From Haloimpatiens massiliensis (GTDB lineage Bacteria > Bacillota > Clostridia > Clostridiales > Clostridiaceae), in the NCBI RefSeq assembly GCF_900184255.1, contig NZ_LT854638.1:113817-143307 (forward strand): a DNA stretch of 29,491 bases. Direction: 5' to 3'. The notes beneath the pieces were generated by a model. The model worked only from the letters and a program-made list of their open reading frames with translations. It had not been told where the DNA came from and did no database searches. Position numbers and translations under genes: made by a program. Of the stretch, positions 13,225 to 20,615 are shown one piece after another (positions within the stretch are counted from its first letter, which is position 1; the number at the start of each line of letters is the position of its first letter).

Positions 13225-14073
13225 ATGGTGAGTATTGAAGAATTTGTTGATTCTCTTTATAAAGGGGTTAATGGAAAGTCAAAAGAAGTAGATGAACTAA
13301 AGGAAGAGATGAAATCCCATCTTATTGAAACAGTAAATGAATTAAAAAAACAAGGAAAGACAGAGGAAGAAAGTCTAAAAATAGCTTATGAGAGATTTGG
13401 AGATACTAGTGTAATTACAAGTGGTTTATTTAAAATTTTTCATAAACAAAGGAGATTTATTAAATTTATTTTTATTGTAGCTATAACTTGTATGTTAATA
13501 GGAGTTAGTTCATATGTCTTTATGACTCAAAAGGATTTAAAGTTTCATAATGAACAAAAAATATTAACAAAAGGGGTTCTGGAGATTATTGAAAATAAAA
13601 ACTCAATTACAGAAGATGAGTTAATTAAAATAGATGAAATTATAAAAGACTATAAGTATATTAATTATTTTGCTATATTTAAAATTGAAGATATTTCTGA
13701 ATTACAAAGTAAAATTATAAAAAATGGAGAAATGGGGATATATGGTAATTATTGTTATCCATCTGATATAAAGAAGGCTAAAATAGTATTTCCTAATGAT
13801 GCTAAACAAATGGCTAATTCACCAAGTTCATATGATCGTTCTACAGTAGCAGCAACAAATGGAAAGTGGGTTGTGCAATATGAATATAAGGAGCATATTT
13901 ACAAATATATAGAGAACTATTCTAAAAGAATGATATTTCCTCCTAGTGAATATCGAGTACCTAAGTTTAATTATAAAGTTTCTGATTGCTTTATTGTAAT
14001 AGGTATAACACTTTTAGTTTTATGGATAGGAATTAAGCTTTACTGTAGGTTTAAATTTCATTTATTTAATTAA
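13225..14073 (+). CDS. Permease-prefix (HAAS-like) membrane protein, PadR partner
   Basis: 282 aa. The ribosome binding site AGGGGGG lies inside the last codons of padR. Residues 1-70 form a soluble helical domain (VSIEEFVDSLYKG, VDELKEEMKSHLIETVNELKKQGKTEEESLKIAYERFGD) typical of the permease-prefix/HAAS domain next to PadR genes. A membrane helix follows near 79-99 (FIKFIFIVAITCMLIGVSSYVF), then an extracytoplasmic region of about 150 residues, and a second helix near 255-273 (CFIVIGITLLVLWIGIKL). No ABC or FtsX permease domain is attached, so its output function is unknown. Confidence 0.82.
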   Translation: MVSIEEFVDSLYKGVNGKSKEVDELKEEMKSHLIETVNELKKQGKTEEESLKIAYERFGDTSVITSGLFKIFHKQRRFIKFIFIVAITCMLIGVSSYVFMTQKDLKFHNEQKILTKGVLEIIENKNSITEDELIKIDEIIKDYKYINYFAIFKIEDISELQSKIIKNGEMGIYGNYCYPSDIKKAKIVFPNDAKQMANSPSSYDRSTVAATNGKWVVQYEYKEHIYKYIENYSKRMIFPPSEYRVPKFNYKVSDCFIVIGITLLVLWIGIKLYCRFKFHLFN

Positions 14074-14149
14074 ATAATGATGGATAATTGATATAAGGTA
14101 ATAGTTTTATATATGGGTATTTTACTGCATTGTTCAATATGACAAAATA

Positions 14150-14190
14150 AAAATTAAGCATAAATTGAAGAGCAATTTATGCTTAATTTT
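14150..14190. terminator. Bidirectional terminator
   Basis: A perfect 18-bp stem, AAAATTAAGCATAAATTG with its complement, and a 5-nt loop. It serves the plus-strand PadR operon and the convergent minus-strand gene, whose stop codon lies inside it. Confidence 0.85.
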
Positions 14191-15520
14191 TACTTAAAGC
14201 TTTTATAACCAGTTTACTCTTGCCGGTCTTAGGATTTATAGGTATGCTATCTACAAAATCTATAGAGTATTTCACATTTTTCATATTTTTATTTTTTAGG
14301 AATATGTTTATTTGAGAGATTATTTTTTTACTTAAAAAATCTGCATCTCTAGATGAACGTACACATTTTAGAATAAATTTATTTTCATTTACTTGAATAA
14401 ACTGATATTTTAGTATTCCCTTTACGTTTAAATCATCCAAAAAAAGAGGATGTAAAAAATCTTTATTTCCATTTTCGGTTACAAACCACATGAGTTCTTC
14501 ATGTCTTCCCATTATCTTATCTATGTGTGTATAGGGCAATGGACCAGAGTTTCTTTTGGTAAAATTCAGAACCATATCCGTAAGTTTATATCTTATTAGA
14601 GGGAATGCTTTGTTATAAAGAGGAGTTATAGTTAGTCTATTTTCATCATCTTTTTCTATATAATTCAAATCATCAAATAAGTACATGCCGTTGTAGTAGT
14701 TAGTAGATGCGCCTATGCATATAGACTCAGTGCAACCGTAATAGTCAATTACATCTGCATTAAACAATTCATGGTAGTATAAGGAATTTTCTTTTGTAAG
14801 GGGTTCACCACCAGTAATTATTTTCTTGGGATGAAGATTTAATTCTTTATTTTCCACTAAGGAGGATATTATATTTAAACAAGATGGATAGCCAGATATA
14901 TAGCAAGGATTAAAATTTTTTAAGGATTCCTTCCATTGACTTAGAGGATTTTGGGCATTTATAATAATGCTTTTACATTTATATCTTTCCATACCATATA
15001 CAGCAAGAGCTGTGCAAGCGTAGCCGCTTCCAACAGGAGCTATATAGAGGCTTTTTATAGGAAAGTCTTTTAGGGATACGGGATTATCACCTTCTATGCT
15101 TAATCTAACAAAATTAGCTTCCAGCGTATCTAAGGCCCCTTTGTCATATAGGAAGTTAGTAGGAACCCCTGTGCTCCCGGAGGTATGAACTAAATAATTA
15201 TTTTTTACCTTTGGAAGAAGAGAAGAGCTTTTAATAGCTTGTTTAACCATATATGAATCCATGGGAACAGTGGAAATTTTATAAAAGTTATTTCTTACTT
15301 GTTCCTTGGTTAGAGCAGGAATTTCATTTATAGGTATATCATCTAAATCTTTGTATTTGATTCCTTTCCATGTGTAATAATTTTTATAAAATGGGCTATG
15401 CTTATATGCGTATTTTAATATATATCTAAAGTTCTTTTGACTATACAAAAGAACTTGCTCTCTAGTCCATTTATTATGATTATAGTAGTTAATTCCGTTT
15501 TTAATTAATCTAATCAACAT
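14183..15520 (-). CDS. PaaK/CapK-like AMP-binding (adenylating) enzyme
   Basis: 445 aa from the ATG at 15520, with GAGGTGA 6 nt before it; the upstream in-frame ATG at 15562 has no such site. Member of the phenylacetate-CoA ligase/CapK branch of the adenylate-forming superfamily. The P-loop-like motif HTSGSTGVPTNFLYD lies near residues 116-130, GGEPLT near 237 and YYGCTES near 258, and the C-terminal Lys-containing hinge region NPKTGKSKLVIKAL is at the end. It should activate a carboxylic acid as its adenylate. It is monocistronic and no carrier protein or CoA-pathway gene is adjacent, so the substrate is open. Confidence 0.87.
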   Translation of the reverse strand: MLIRLIKNGINYYNHNKWTREQVLLYSQKNFRYILKYAYKHSPFYKNYYTWKGIKYKDLDDIPINEIPALTKEQVRNNFYKISTVPMDSYMVKQAIKSSSLLPKVKNNYLVHTSGSTGVPTNFLYDKGALDTLEANFVRLSIEGDNPVSLKDFPIKSLYIAPVGSGYACTALAVYGMERYKCKSIIINAQNPLSQWKESLKNFNPCYISGYPSCLNIISSLVENKELNLHPKKIITGGEPLTKENSLYYHELFNADVIDYYGCTESICIGASTNYYNGMYLFDDLNYIEKDDENRLTITPLYNKAFPLIRYKLTDMVLNFTKRNSGPLPYTHIDKIMGRHEELMWFVTENGNKDFLHPLFLDDLNVKGILKYQFIQVNENKFILKCVRSSRDADFLSKKIISQINIFLKNKNMKNVKYSIDFVDSIPINPKTGKSKLVIKALSKN

Positions 15521-15712
15521 AAAAATCACCTCATTATCATTTTTCATATTATAATTCAGCATATTATAATATTATTTCTAAATTGTAGTTTTTAAATCAT
15601 TACCATATATTTATTATATATAATGTTATGGAATGCAGTGAATTTTTAGGTTAAAATAGGATTTGAAACTATATTTCATGTGTTATTTTTAGCAATGGAT
15701 AATATGATTAAA

Positions 15713-15869
15713 CCACAAAAAAGGTACAATGTAGTGGAATTATGAAATTTCTCCTCCATGACTTGCATAAGAGCTCGGAACAATAAATTAAATTTAAATA
15801 TCTCCTTTGCTTCTTATGCAACTCATTACAGAGAAATTTCATAATTCAAGTAATGTAATACTTTTGTGG
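15713..15869 (+). repeat. Foldback element, family 2, short copy C2
   Basis: A 157-bp copy of element C1. Shared blocks are AGGTACAATGT, GTGGAATTATGAAATTTCTC, CTCCATGACTTGCATAA, CTTCTTATGCAA and AGAGAAATTTCATAATTCAAG. Stems are 15713-15720/15862-15869, 15737-15753/15831-15847 (17 bp, perfect) and 15763-15774/15809-15821. The inner module of C1 is absent here. It lies between the divergent PaaK-like gene and tcdA. Confidence 0.85.
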
Positions 15870-15983
15870 CATAGTTATAATATTATGTTCAATTAATTAA
15901 ATAAGAATTTTACTACATATGTTGTTTTCTGTGGTAAATAATAAGTTAAAGATATTTATATAATTAGAACTGGAGTGATTATT

Positions 15984-16706
15984 TTGGATAACATGTTCAC
16001 TAGAACAGAACTTTTAATAGGCAAAGATGCAGTAGATAAATTAAAAAATAGTAAAGTCATGGTACTTGGAGTAGGTGGAGTAGGCGGTTTTGTATGTGAG
16101 GCATTAGCAAGAGCTGGAGTTGGCACTATAGTTTTGGTAGATAAAGATGTAGTTGATATAACTAATATAAATAGACAAATAATAGCGCTTCATTCAACTA
16201 TAGGTAAGGCAAAAGTGGAAGTTATGAAAGATAGAATTTTAGATATAAATCCACAATGCCATGTGCTATGTCACAAAGTTTTTATAGATAAGAAGAATAT
16301 ACCGGAGCTTGTAACTAAGGATGTAGACTATGTGGTGGATGCTATAGATACAGTTACATCTAAAATAGATTTAGCGCAGTGGTGTTATGAGCATGATGTT
16401 AAAATTATAAGTTCTATGGGTACAGGTAAAAAACTAGATCCAACTAGATTCAAAATTAGCGATATACATAAAACAAAAGTTTGTCCACTAGCTAAAGTTA
16501 TGAGAAAGCAGCTAAAGGACAGGGACGTAAAGAAACTTAAAGTTCTCTATTCAGAGGAAATGCCTATTCAGCCTAAACTTCAAGAGTGTGGATTTGATGA
16601 TACGGATGAAAACAGAAGAATGCCTTCAAGCATATCCTTTGTGCCTTCTTGTGCAGGGCTTATAATAGGTGGAGAAGTTATAAAGGATTTAATTGCCAAT
16701 GTTTAA
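15984..16706 (+). CDS. tcdA: tRNA threonylcarbamoyladenosine dehydratase TcdA
   Basis: 240 aa. TTG 15984 is preferred because TGGAGTG at 15971-15977 gives normal spacing; the in-frame GTG 15975 overlaps that site and ATG 15993 is also possible. E1-like ThiF/MoeB fold: nucleotide-binding GVGGVGGFVCEALARAG near residues 29-45, then DKDVVDITNINRQI near 53-66, the CsdL/TcdA family signature, and VDAIDTVTSKIDL near 116. TcdA uses ATP to cyclise t6A37 to ct6A in tRNAs reading ANN codons. No CsdA/CsdE partners are adjacent. Confidence 0.93.
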   Translation: MDNMFTRTELLIGKDAVDKLKNSKVMVLGVGGVGGFVCEALARAGVGTIVLVDKDVVDITNINRQIIALHSTIGKAKVEVMKDRILDINPQCHVLCHKVFIDKKNIPELVTKDVDYVVDAIDTVTSKIDLAQWCYEHDVKIISSMGTGKKLDPTRFKISDIHKTKVCPLAKVMRKQLKDRDVKKLKVLYSEEMPIQPKLQECGFDDTDENRRMPSSISFVPSCAGLIIGGEVIKDLIANV

Positions 16707-16750
16707 TCATGTATTTTAACTCTATAATTTTATTATAAGGAGAAAATATT

Positions 16751-17713
16751 ATGAGTAAAATTGAACCAATAGAACGAGAATTAATAAGTAAATATATTCT
16801 TCATCAGTTAAAAGATAGAGAGCTATCTACAAAGAAAAGACTGGAACTTAATATGTTTAAGGATATATATGTGAACAATAAATTTAAGAGCGAAGTTATG
16901 GAAAAATATGATGTTTCAAGAAGTACTTTTTACAGAATGGAAAAGAAGTTTTTAGAAGCATATTCTAAAAGGGAGTACTATATTAATGTTAAATCAAGAA
17001 AAAATAAGTTAACTGATGAAGAAAATACAAAATTAAAAGAGGTTTTGAAAAATACTCCTTTAAGTGCGGGAATGCCTTATTTAAGGTGGAGTATAGAGCG
17101 CGTAGATACTTATATACAAAGTAATTTTGGAGTAAAGTATAGTAACACTAGGTGTTACCAGATATATAATAAAAATGTTAGCCATATAGATGATAATGAA
17201 ATAATAGAATTTGTCAACACTAATTACAAAAACTGGTACAATATTGATATATTTTATTTAAATAAGAAAAGTAATGAAGAGACCATTAAGAGATTAGAGA
17301 AGGAAACTAGGTTAAGTTTAGTACAAAAAAGAAACAGATATGTCTATTGTGCGTTAGCGGTAGATGCCAATAGTAAAGATTATGGTACAACGGTGTCTTT
17401 AAAGAATTTCTCTATGGATAATTCAATGAAATATAAATTAATAGGTTCGTTGATTGAAAAACTTCCAGCTCACGATAAAATATTATTAATTCTTATGAAT
17501 GAATCCTTGAATTTAGGCGAACTGATGGAGTTAAAAGAGAAGCATGAAAATATTAATTTTCTTATAATTGATGATAAGGATGAAGTTAATAGGATTTTTA
17601 AAAATGATTTTGAAGAAATAAGAAGTAATATGGAAAAACAAAGTGATCATAAAAAGGTAGGAATTCATAGTAATCATAACAAAATGATGGAAAGAAAATT
17701 AAAGAATAGTTAA
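16751..17713 (+). CDS. Transposase-derived HTH protein, apparently domesticated
   Basis: 320 aa, with AAGGAGA upstream of the ATG. N-terminus: a homeodomain-like HTH with VMEKYDVSRSTFYRMEKKF near 49-67. Then a second winged-helix like that of IS630/Tc1 transposases (LSAGMPYLRWSIERVDTYIQSNFGVKYS near 101-128). The C-terminal half keeps the IS630 order (KRNRYVYCALAV, KYKLIGSLIEKLP, KILLILMNESLNL, NINFLIIDDKDEVNRIF), but the acids expected as D-D-E are replaced at the places I can align (LMNES for a VLDN-type block; no LPPYSPELNPIE). Its own terminator and no visible IS ends suggest a recruited DNA-binding protein. Family placement is tentative. Confidence 0.7.
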   Translation: MSKIEPIERELISKYILHQLKDRELSTKKRLELNMFKDIYVNNKFKSEVMEKYDVSRSTFYRMEKKFLEAYSKREYYINVKSRKNKLTDEENTKLKEVLKNTPLSAGMPYLRWSIERVDTYIQSNFGVKYSNTRCYQIYNKNVSHIDDNEIIEFVNTNYKNWYNIDIFYLNKKSNEETIKRLEKETRLSLVQKRNRYVYCALAVDANSKDYGTTVSLKNFSMDNSMKYKLIGSLIEKLPAHDKILLILMNESLNLGELMELKEKHENINFLIIDDKDEVNRIFKNDFEEIRSNMEKQSDHKKVGIHSNHNKMMERKLKNS

Positions 17714-17717
17714 TATT

Positions 17718-17763
17718 AAAGGCCGCTTAAAGTTTCAAATATAAACTTTAAGTAGCCTTTTTT
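17718..17763 (+). terminator. Terminator after the HTH gene
   Basis: An interrupted stem: AAAGGC/GCCTTT outer and CTTAAAGTTT/AAACTTTAAG inner, with a 7-nt loop, then a T-run. Confidence 0.82.
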
Positions 17764-17843
17764 GTTTCACTTATTTTAAATATTTAGCACATTTTTAGGA
17801 GATTTCCCCCTTTGGGTTAAGGAAGTCTTGGGTTGGAAGGAGA

Positions 17844-17886
17844 TTGACCAAAGTGAGGTCAAAAAGTGATTTGATGTACAATCAAA
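17844..17886 (+). promoter_or_regulatory. Two inverted repeats before the MazF-type operon
   Basis: TTGACC-N7-GGTCAA (17844-17862) and TTTGAT-N5-ATCAAA (17870-17886), each with perfect 6-bp arms, lie 41-83 bp before the acidic small ORF. They look like operator half-sites for autoregulation, as is usual for toxin-antitoxin operons; no direct evidence. Confidence 0.45.
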
Positions 17887-17926
17887 TTGTAGCAAAGATA
17901 TAACTAAAAGAAAGGAAGTTTTAAAA

Positions 17927-18067
17927 ATGTGTAGAGAAGATAGAGATGAAAGCTGGAGAGAATATAGGAATGAAGGAGGAAGTATGTCAAGAGAGGAGTT
18001 TGAATATCAATGTGATGTTGATGATTATGGAGTAGATGAAAGCGACAATGATCCTTGGGATGAGTAG
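17927..18067 (+). CDS. Very acidic 46-aa protein, candidate antitoxin or accessory
   Basis: ATG at 17927 with AAAGGAAG 8 nt upstream. 18 of 46 residues are Asp or Glu, and the C-terminus CDVDDYGVDESDNDPWDE is almost wholly acidic. No membrane segment. It overlaps the start of the next ORF (18036), so the two are coupled. Its position two genes before a MazF toxin, small size and acidic disordered tail fit an antitoxin or DNA-mimic role, as MazE neutralises MazF with an acidic C-terminal tail. I do not recognise the sequence family, so this is inference from context. Confidence 0.6.
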   Translation: MCREDRDESWREYRNEGGSMSREEFEYQCDVDDYGVDESDNDPWDE

Positions 18068-18308
18068 TGTATTTAAAAGAAATTTAAAGAATAAGGCTGA
18101 TGGGTTAAGGGATGTTTTAAAAGACTTTGTATTTGATGAATATATTAAAGATAATTTTTCAAAATTAAATAGTATAGATGTTAAGAAAATTCACAATGAC
18201 TTAGGGTATGTATATTTTGCCATAGAGGACATAGAAAATTCAATGATTTTAGATAAATATAGTAAGTTAATAGACACGTATAGTAGACAACTAAAGTCAG
18301 TTATTTAA
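18036..18308 (+). CDS. Hypothetical 90-aa protein in the MazF-type operon
   Basis: 90 aa from ATG 18036 (GGAG 5 nt upstream), or 82 aa from ATG 18060, which overlaps the stop of the previous ORF. Mixed charge and helical in character: residues 20-50 (KADGLRDVLKDFVFDEYIKDNF) and 55-90 look like two long helices. There is no recognisable ribbon-helix-helix or AbrB motif, so it is not a standard MazE. Located between the acidic ORF and the toxin with a hairpin after it. It may be the true antitoxin. Confidence 0.68.
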   Translation: MKATMILGMSSVFKRNLKNKADGLRDVLKDFVFDEYIKDNFSKLNSIDVKKIHNDLGYVYFAIEDIENSMILDKYSKLIDTYSRQLKSVI

Positions 18309-18325
18309 GAAAAGTAATGTATAAA

Positions 18326-18366
18326 AATGAGGTGTTTGGTTTGAGAAAGCTTCATAACACCTCATT
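18326..18366 (+). promoter_or_regulatory. 11-bp hairpin in front of the MazF-type gene
   Basis: AATGAGGTGTT (18326-18336) and AACACCTCATT (18356-18366) are perfect complements around a 19-nt loop, ending 6 nt before the toxin ribosome binding site AAAGGATGG. In RNA it could attenuate or protect the toxin message; in DNA it could be an operator. No T-run follows, so it is not an ordinary terminator. Confidence 0.6.
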
Positions 18367-18388
18367 ATACAGAAAGGATGGATTGTTT

Positions 18389-18742
18389 ATGAAAATTAAA
18401 AGAGGTCAATTAGTTTGGGTTAATTTTGAAAGTGGAAATGGTAGCTGCCAAAAGGGGAAAAGGCCGGCAGTTATTGTGCAAAACAATACTGGAAATAGAT
18501 TTTCAACTACAACTATTGTGCTACCTATAACTAGTAAAAATAAGAATAAGATGCCTGTACATACAGCTTTATCCCAAGAATATAATATAGCTGCAAAAGG
18601 GAATATTATAATGGCTGAGCAGTTAACTATAATTGATAAGTCTCAAATTTTGAATTCTGGAGATATGCTTAGTGAACATGATATGAAAGAAGTAGAGCGT
18701 ATTATCTTAAAACAGTTAAGTTTGAAAACTAATATAGCTTAA
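18389..18742 (+). CDS. MazF/PemK-type endoribonuclease toxin
   Basis: 117 aa from ATG 18389, with AAAGGATGG upstream; the longer frame from 18317 would run through the hairpin and is rejected. The SH3-like PemK/MazF fold is evident: MKIKRGQLVWVNF at the start, KGKRPAVIVQNNTGN near residues 26-40 (catalytic Arg in KRPAV), then TTIVLPITSK with the catalytic Thr/Ser position, MAEQLTIIDKSQIL, and a C-terminal helix MKEVERIILKQLSL. The family cleaves single-stranded mRNA at short motifs. Two unrecognised small genes precede it in place of a canonical mazE. Confidence 0.88.
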   Translation: MKIKRGQLVWVNFESGNGSCQKGKRPAVIVQNNTGNRFSTTTIVLPITSKNKNKMPVHTALSQEYNIAAKGNIIMAEQLTIIDKSQILNSGDMLSEHDMKEVERIILKQLSLKTNIA

Positions 18743-18838
18743 TTGTAGATTTATAGTTTATGTCTATGGCACTAGGAGTTGTAGTATAAACTGAAAAATT
18801 ATGTTGGTTTATGTTAGTTAACGTAAAGCCATAAATTG

Positions 18839-18867
18839 TTGTAATAGAATTGCAGCTATGTTATAAT
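18839..18867 (+). promoter_or_regulatory. Promoter of the thiC riboswitch transcript
   Basis: -35 TTGTAA at 18839-18844, a 17-bp spacer, and a consensus -10 TATAAT at 18862-18867. Predicted initiation near 18874, about 30 nt before the TPP aptamer. Confidence 0.7.
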
Positions 18868-18902
18868 TTTTATAGAAGATTAAACTAAAATTGAATACAC
18901 TT

Positions 18903-18996
18903 GTTACTAGGGGAGCTTGCCATGGCAGGCTGAGATTGAGATATTTCTCTAACCCTCATAACCTGAATTAGTTAATTCTAACGTAGGGAAGTACCG
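18903..18996 (+). promoter_or_regulatory. TPP riboswitch (THI box)
   Basis: The canonical THI-box blocks are present: CTAGGGGAGC, GGCTGAGATTGAGA, ACCCTCATAACCTGAATTAG and AACGTAGGGAAGT. It senses thiamin pyrophosphate and should lower thiC expression when TPP is abundant, through the terminator at 19017-19045. Confidence 0.95.
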
Positions 18997-19016
18997 CTTT
19001 TATTAATAGCTTAAAG

Positions 19017-19045
19017 CACACAACTTCTACATTGTGTGTTTTTTT
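19017..19045 (+). terminator. Riboswitch-controlled terminator
   Basis: CACACAA/TTGTGTG stem with an 8-nt loop followed by a T-run, between the TPP aptamer and thiC: the expression platform for transcription attenuation. Confidence 0.85.
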
Positions 19046-19122
19046 ATTAGTATAGCCTATTATTATGAGGAAGCAGAGATGCTTCCTTTTTTTATTATAA
19101 AAAGAGATAAGGAGAGGTAAAT

Positions 19123-20436
19123 ATGAATTATACAACTCAAATGGACGCTGCTAAGAAGGGCATAATAACAGATCAAATGAAAACTGTAGCTAGAAAAGAA
19201 AATATGGAGGTAGAAAAGTTAAGAGAATTAATTGCAGAAGGAAAAATAGTTATACCTGCTAACAAAAATCACAAAGCATTAGATGCGGAGGGCATAGGTA
19301 AAGGACTTAAGACTAAAATAAATGTAAACTTGGGAATATCTAAGGATTGCTGCAATGTGGATTTGGAATTAGAAAAGGCTAAGAAAGCAATAGATATGAA
19401 AGCTGAAGCTATAATGGATTTAAGTTGCTTTGGAAAGACAGAGGAATTTAGAACAAAATTAATAGGCATGTCTACAGCTATTATAGGAACAGTGCCTATG
19501 TATGATGCAGTAGGATTTTATGACAAAGAACTTAAGGATTTATCTGTAGAAGATCTTTTAAGAGTTATAGAAAAGCATGCTGAAGATGGTGTGGACTTTA
19601 TGACTATACATTCAGGTATTACAAGGGAAACTGCTGAAATATTTAAGAGAAATAAAAGACGTATGAACATAGTTTCAAGAGGTGGATCTTTGTTATATGC
19701 ATGGATGCAATTAAATTCACAAGAAAATCCATTCTATGAGTATTTCGATAAAATATTAGATATATGCGAAAAATATGATGTAACTCTAAGCCTAGGAGAT
19801 GCTTGTCGTCCAGGATGTATAGATGATTCAACAGATCCAGCTCAAATAATGGAATTAATGATTTTAGGAGAGCTTACAAAAAGAGCTTGGGCTAGAAATG
19901 TACAAGTTATGATAGAGGGGCCAGGACATATGGCTTTAAATGAAATAGAGGCAAATGTTTTATTAGAAAAGAAATTATGTTATGAAGCGCCATTTTATGT
20001 ACTAGGACCTATAGTTACAGATATAGCACCAGGCTATGATCATATAACTAGTGCTATAGGAGGAGCTATTGCAGCAGGAGCAGGAGTAGACTTTTTATGC
20101 TATGTAACACCAGCAGAACATTTAAGACTTCCAAATCTTGAGGATATGAAAGAGGGAATAATAGCAACTAAAATAGCAGCTCATGCTGGAGATTTAGCTA
20201 AAGGTGTAAAAGGAGCTAGAGATTGGGATAACCAAATGGCGGATGTAAGACAAAAGCTTGATTGGGAAGGAATGTTTAAATTAGCTATAGATGATGAAAA
20301 GGCAAGAAAATATAGAGCAGAATCTATGCCTCATGATGAACACACTTGTACAATGTGCGGAAAAATGTGTGCAGTAAGAAACATGAACAAGGTTTTAGAA
20401 GGTAAAAATATAAATGTTTTAAGAGAAGATGACTAG
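19123..20436 (+). CDS. thiC: Phosphomethylpyrimidine synthase ThiC
   Basis: 437 aa, with AAGGAGAGG 7 nt before the ATG. A radical SAM enzyme that rearranges aminoimidazole ribotide (AIR) to the thiamin pyrimidine HMP-P. Family blocks include MDLSCFG, DFMTIHSGITRETAE, SRGGSLLYAWM, LSLGDACRPGCIDDS, VMIEGPGHM and LGPIVTDIAPGYDHITSAIGGA. The C-terminal cluster motif reads CTMCGKMC (C-x2-C-x3-C), one residue shorter in the second gap than the C-x2-C-x4-C usually quoted. It is the short form, without the long N-terminal domain of proteobacterial ThiC. BzaA/BzaF paralogues of B12 lower-ligand synthesis look similar, but the TPP riboswitch favours ThiC. Confidence 0.95.
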   Translation: MNYTTQMDAAKKGIITDQMKTVARKENMEVEKLRELIAEGKIVIPANKNHKALDAEGIGKGLKTKINVNLGISKDCCNVDLELEKAKKAIDMKAEAIMDLSCFGKTEEFRTKLIGMSTAIIGTVPMYDAVGFYDKELKDLSVEDLLRVIEKHAEDGVDFMTIHSGITRETAEIFKRNKRRMNIVSRGGSLLYAWMQLNSQENPFYEYFDKILDICEKYDVTLSLGDACRPGCIDDSTDPAQIMELMILGELTKRAWARNVQVMIEGPGHMALNEIEANVLLEKKLCYEAPFYVLGPIVTDIAPGYDHITSAIGGAIAAGAGVDFLCYVTPAEHLRLPNLEDMKEGIIATKIAAHAGDLAKGVKGARDWDNQMADVRQKLDWEGMFKLAIDDEKARKYRAESMPHDEHTCTMCGKMCAVRNMNKVLEGKNINVLREDD

Positions 20437-20615
20437 TATTAATGTAGAATGTAAAATTAATAACTCAACTTTCGTATATAAATTTTAAGTTCTACACTAT
20501 ACAAAGTAAGAAGTAATACCTATTACTTATTTGTAAATTTTATATTTTTATTTTATAACTGCAAAAGTTGAATTAATAATCAATAATCAATTTAAGAAAT
20601 AAGGGGGAGACTAGC

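Noticed and set aside
18317..18388. N-terminally extended MazF start at 18317
   Set aside because: The extension would encode the hairpin region and lacks the family pattern; the ATG at 18389 has a good ribosome binding site and matches the usual MazF start.
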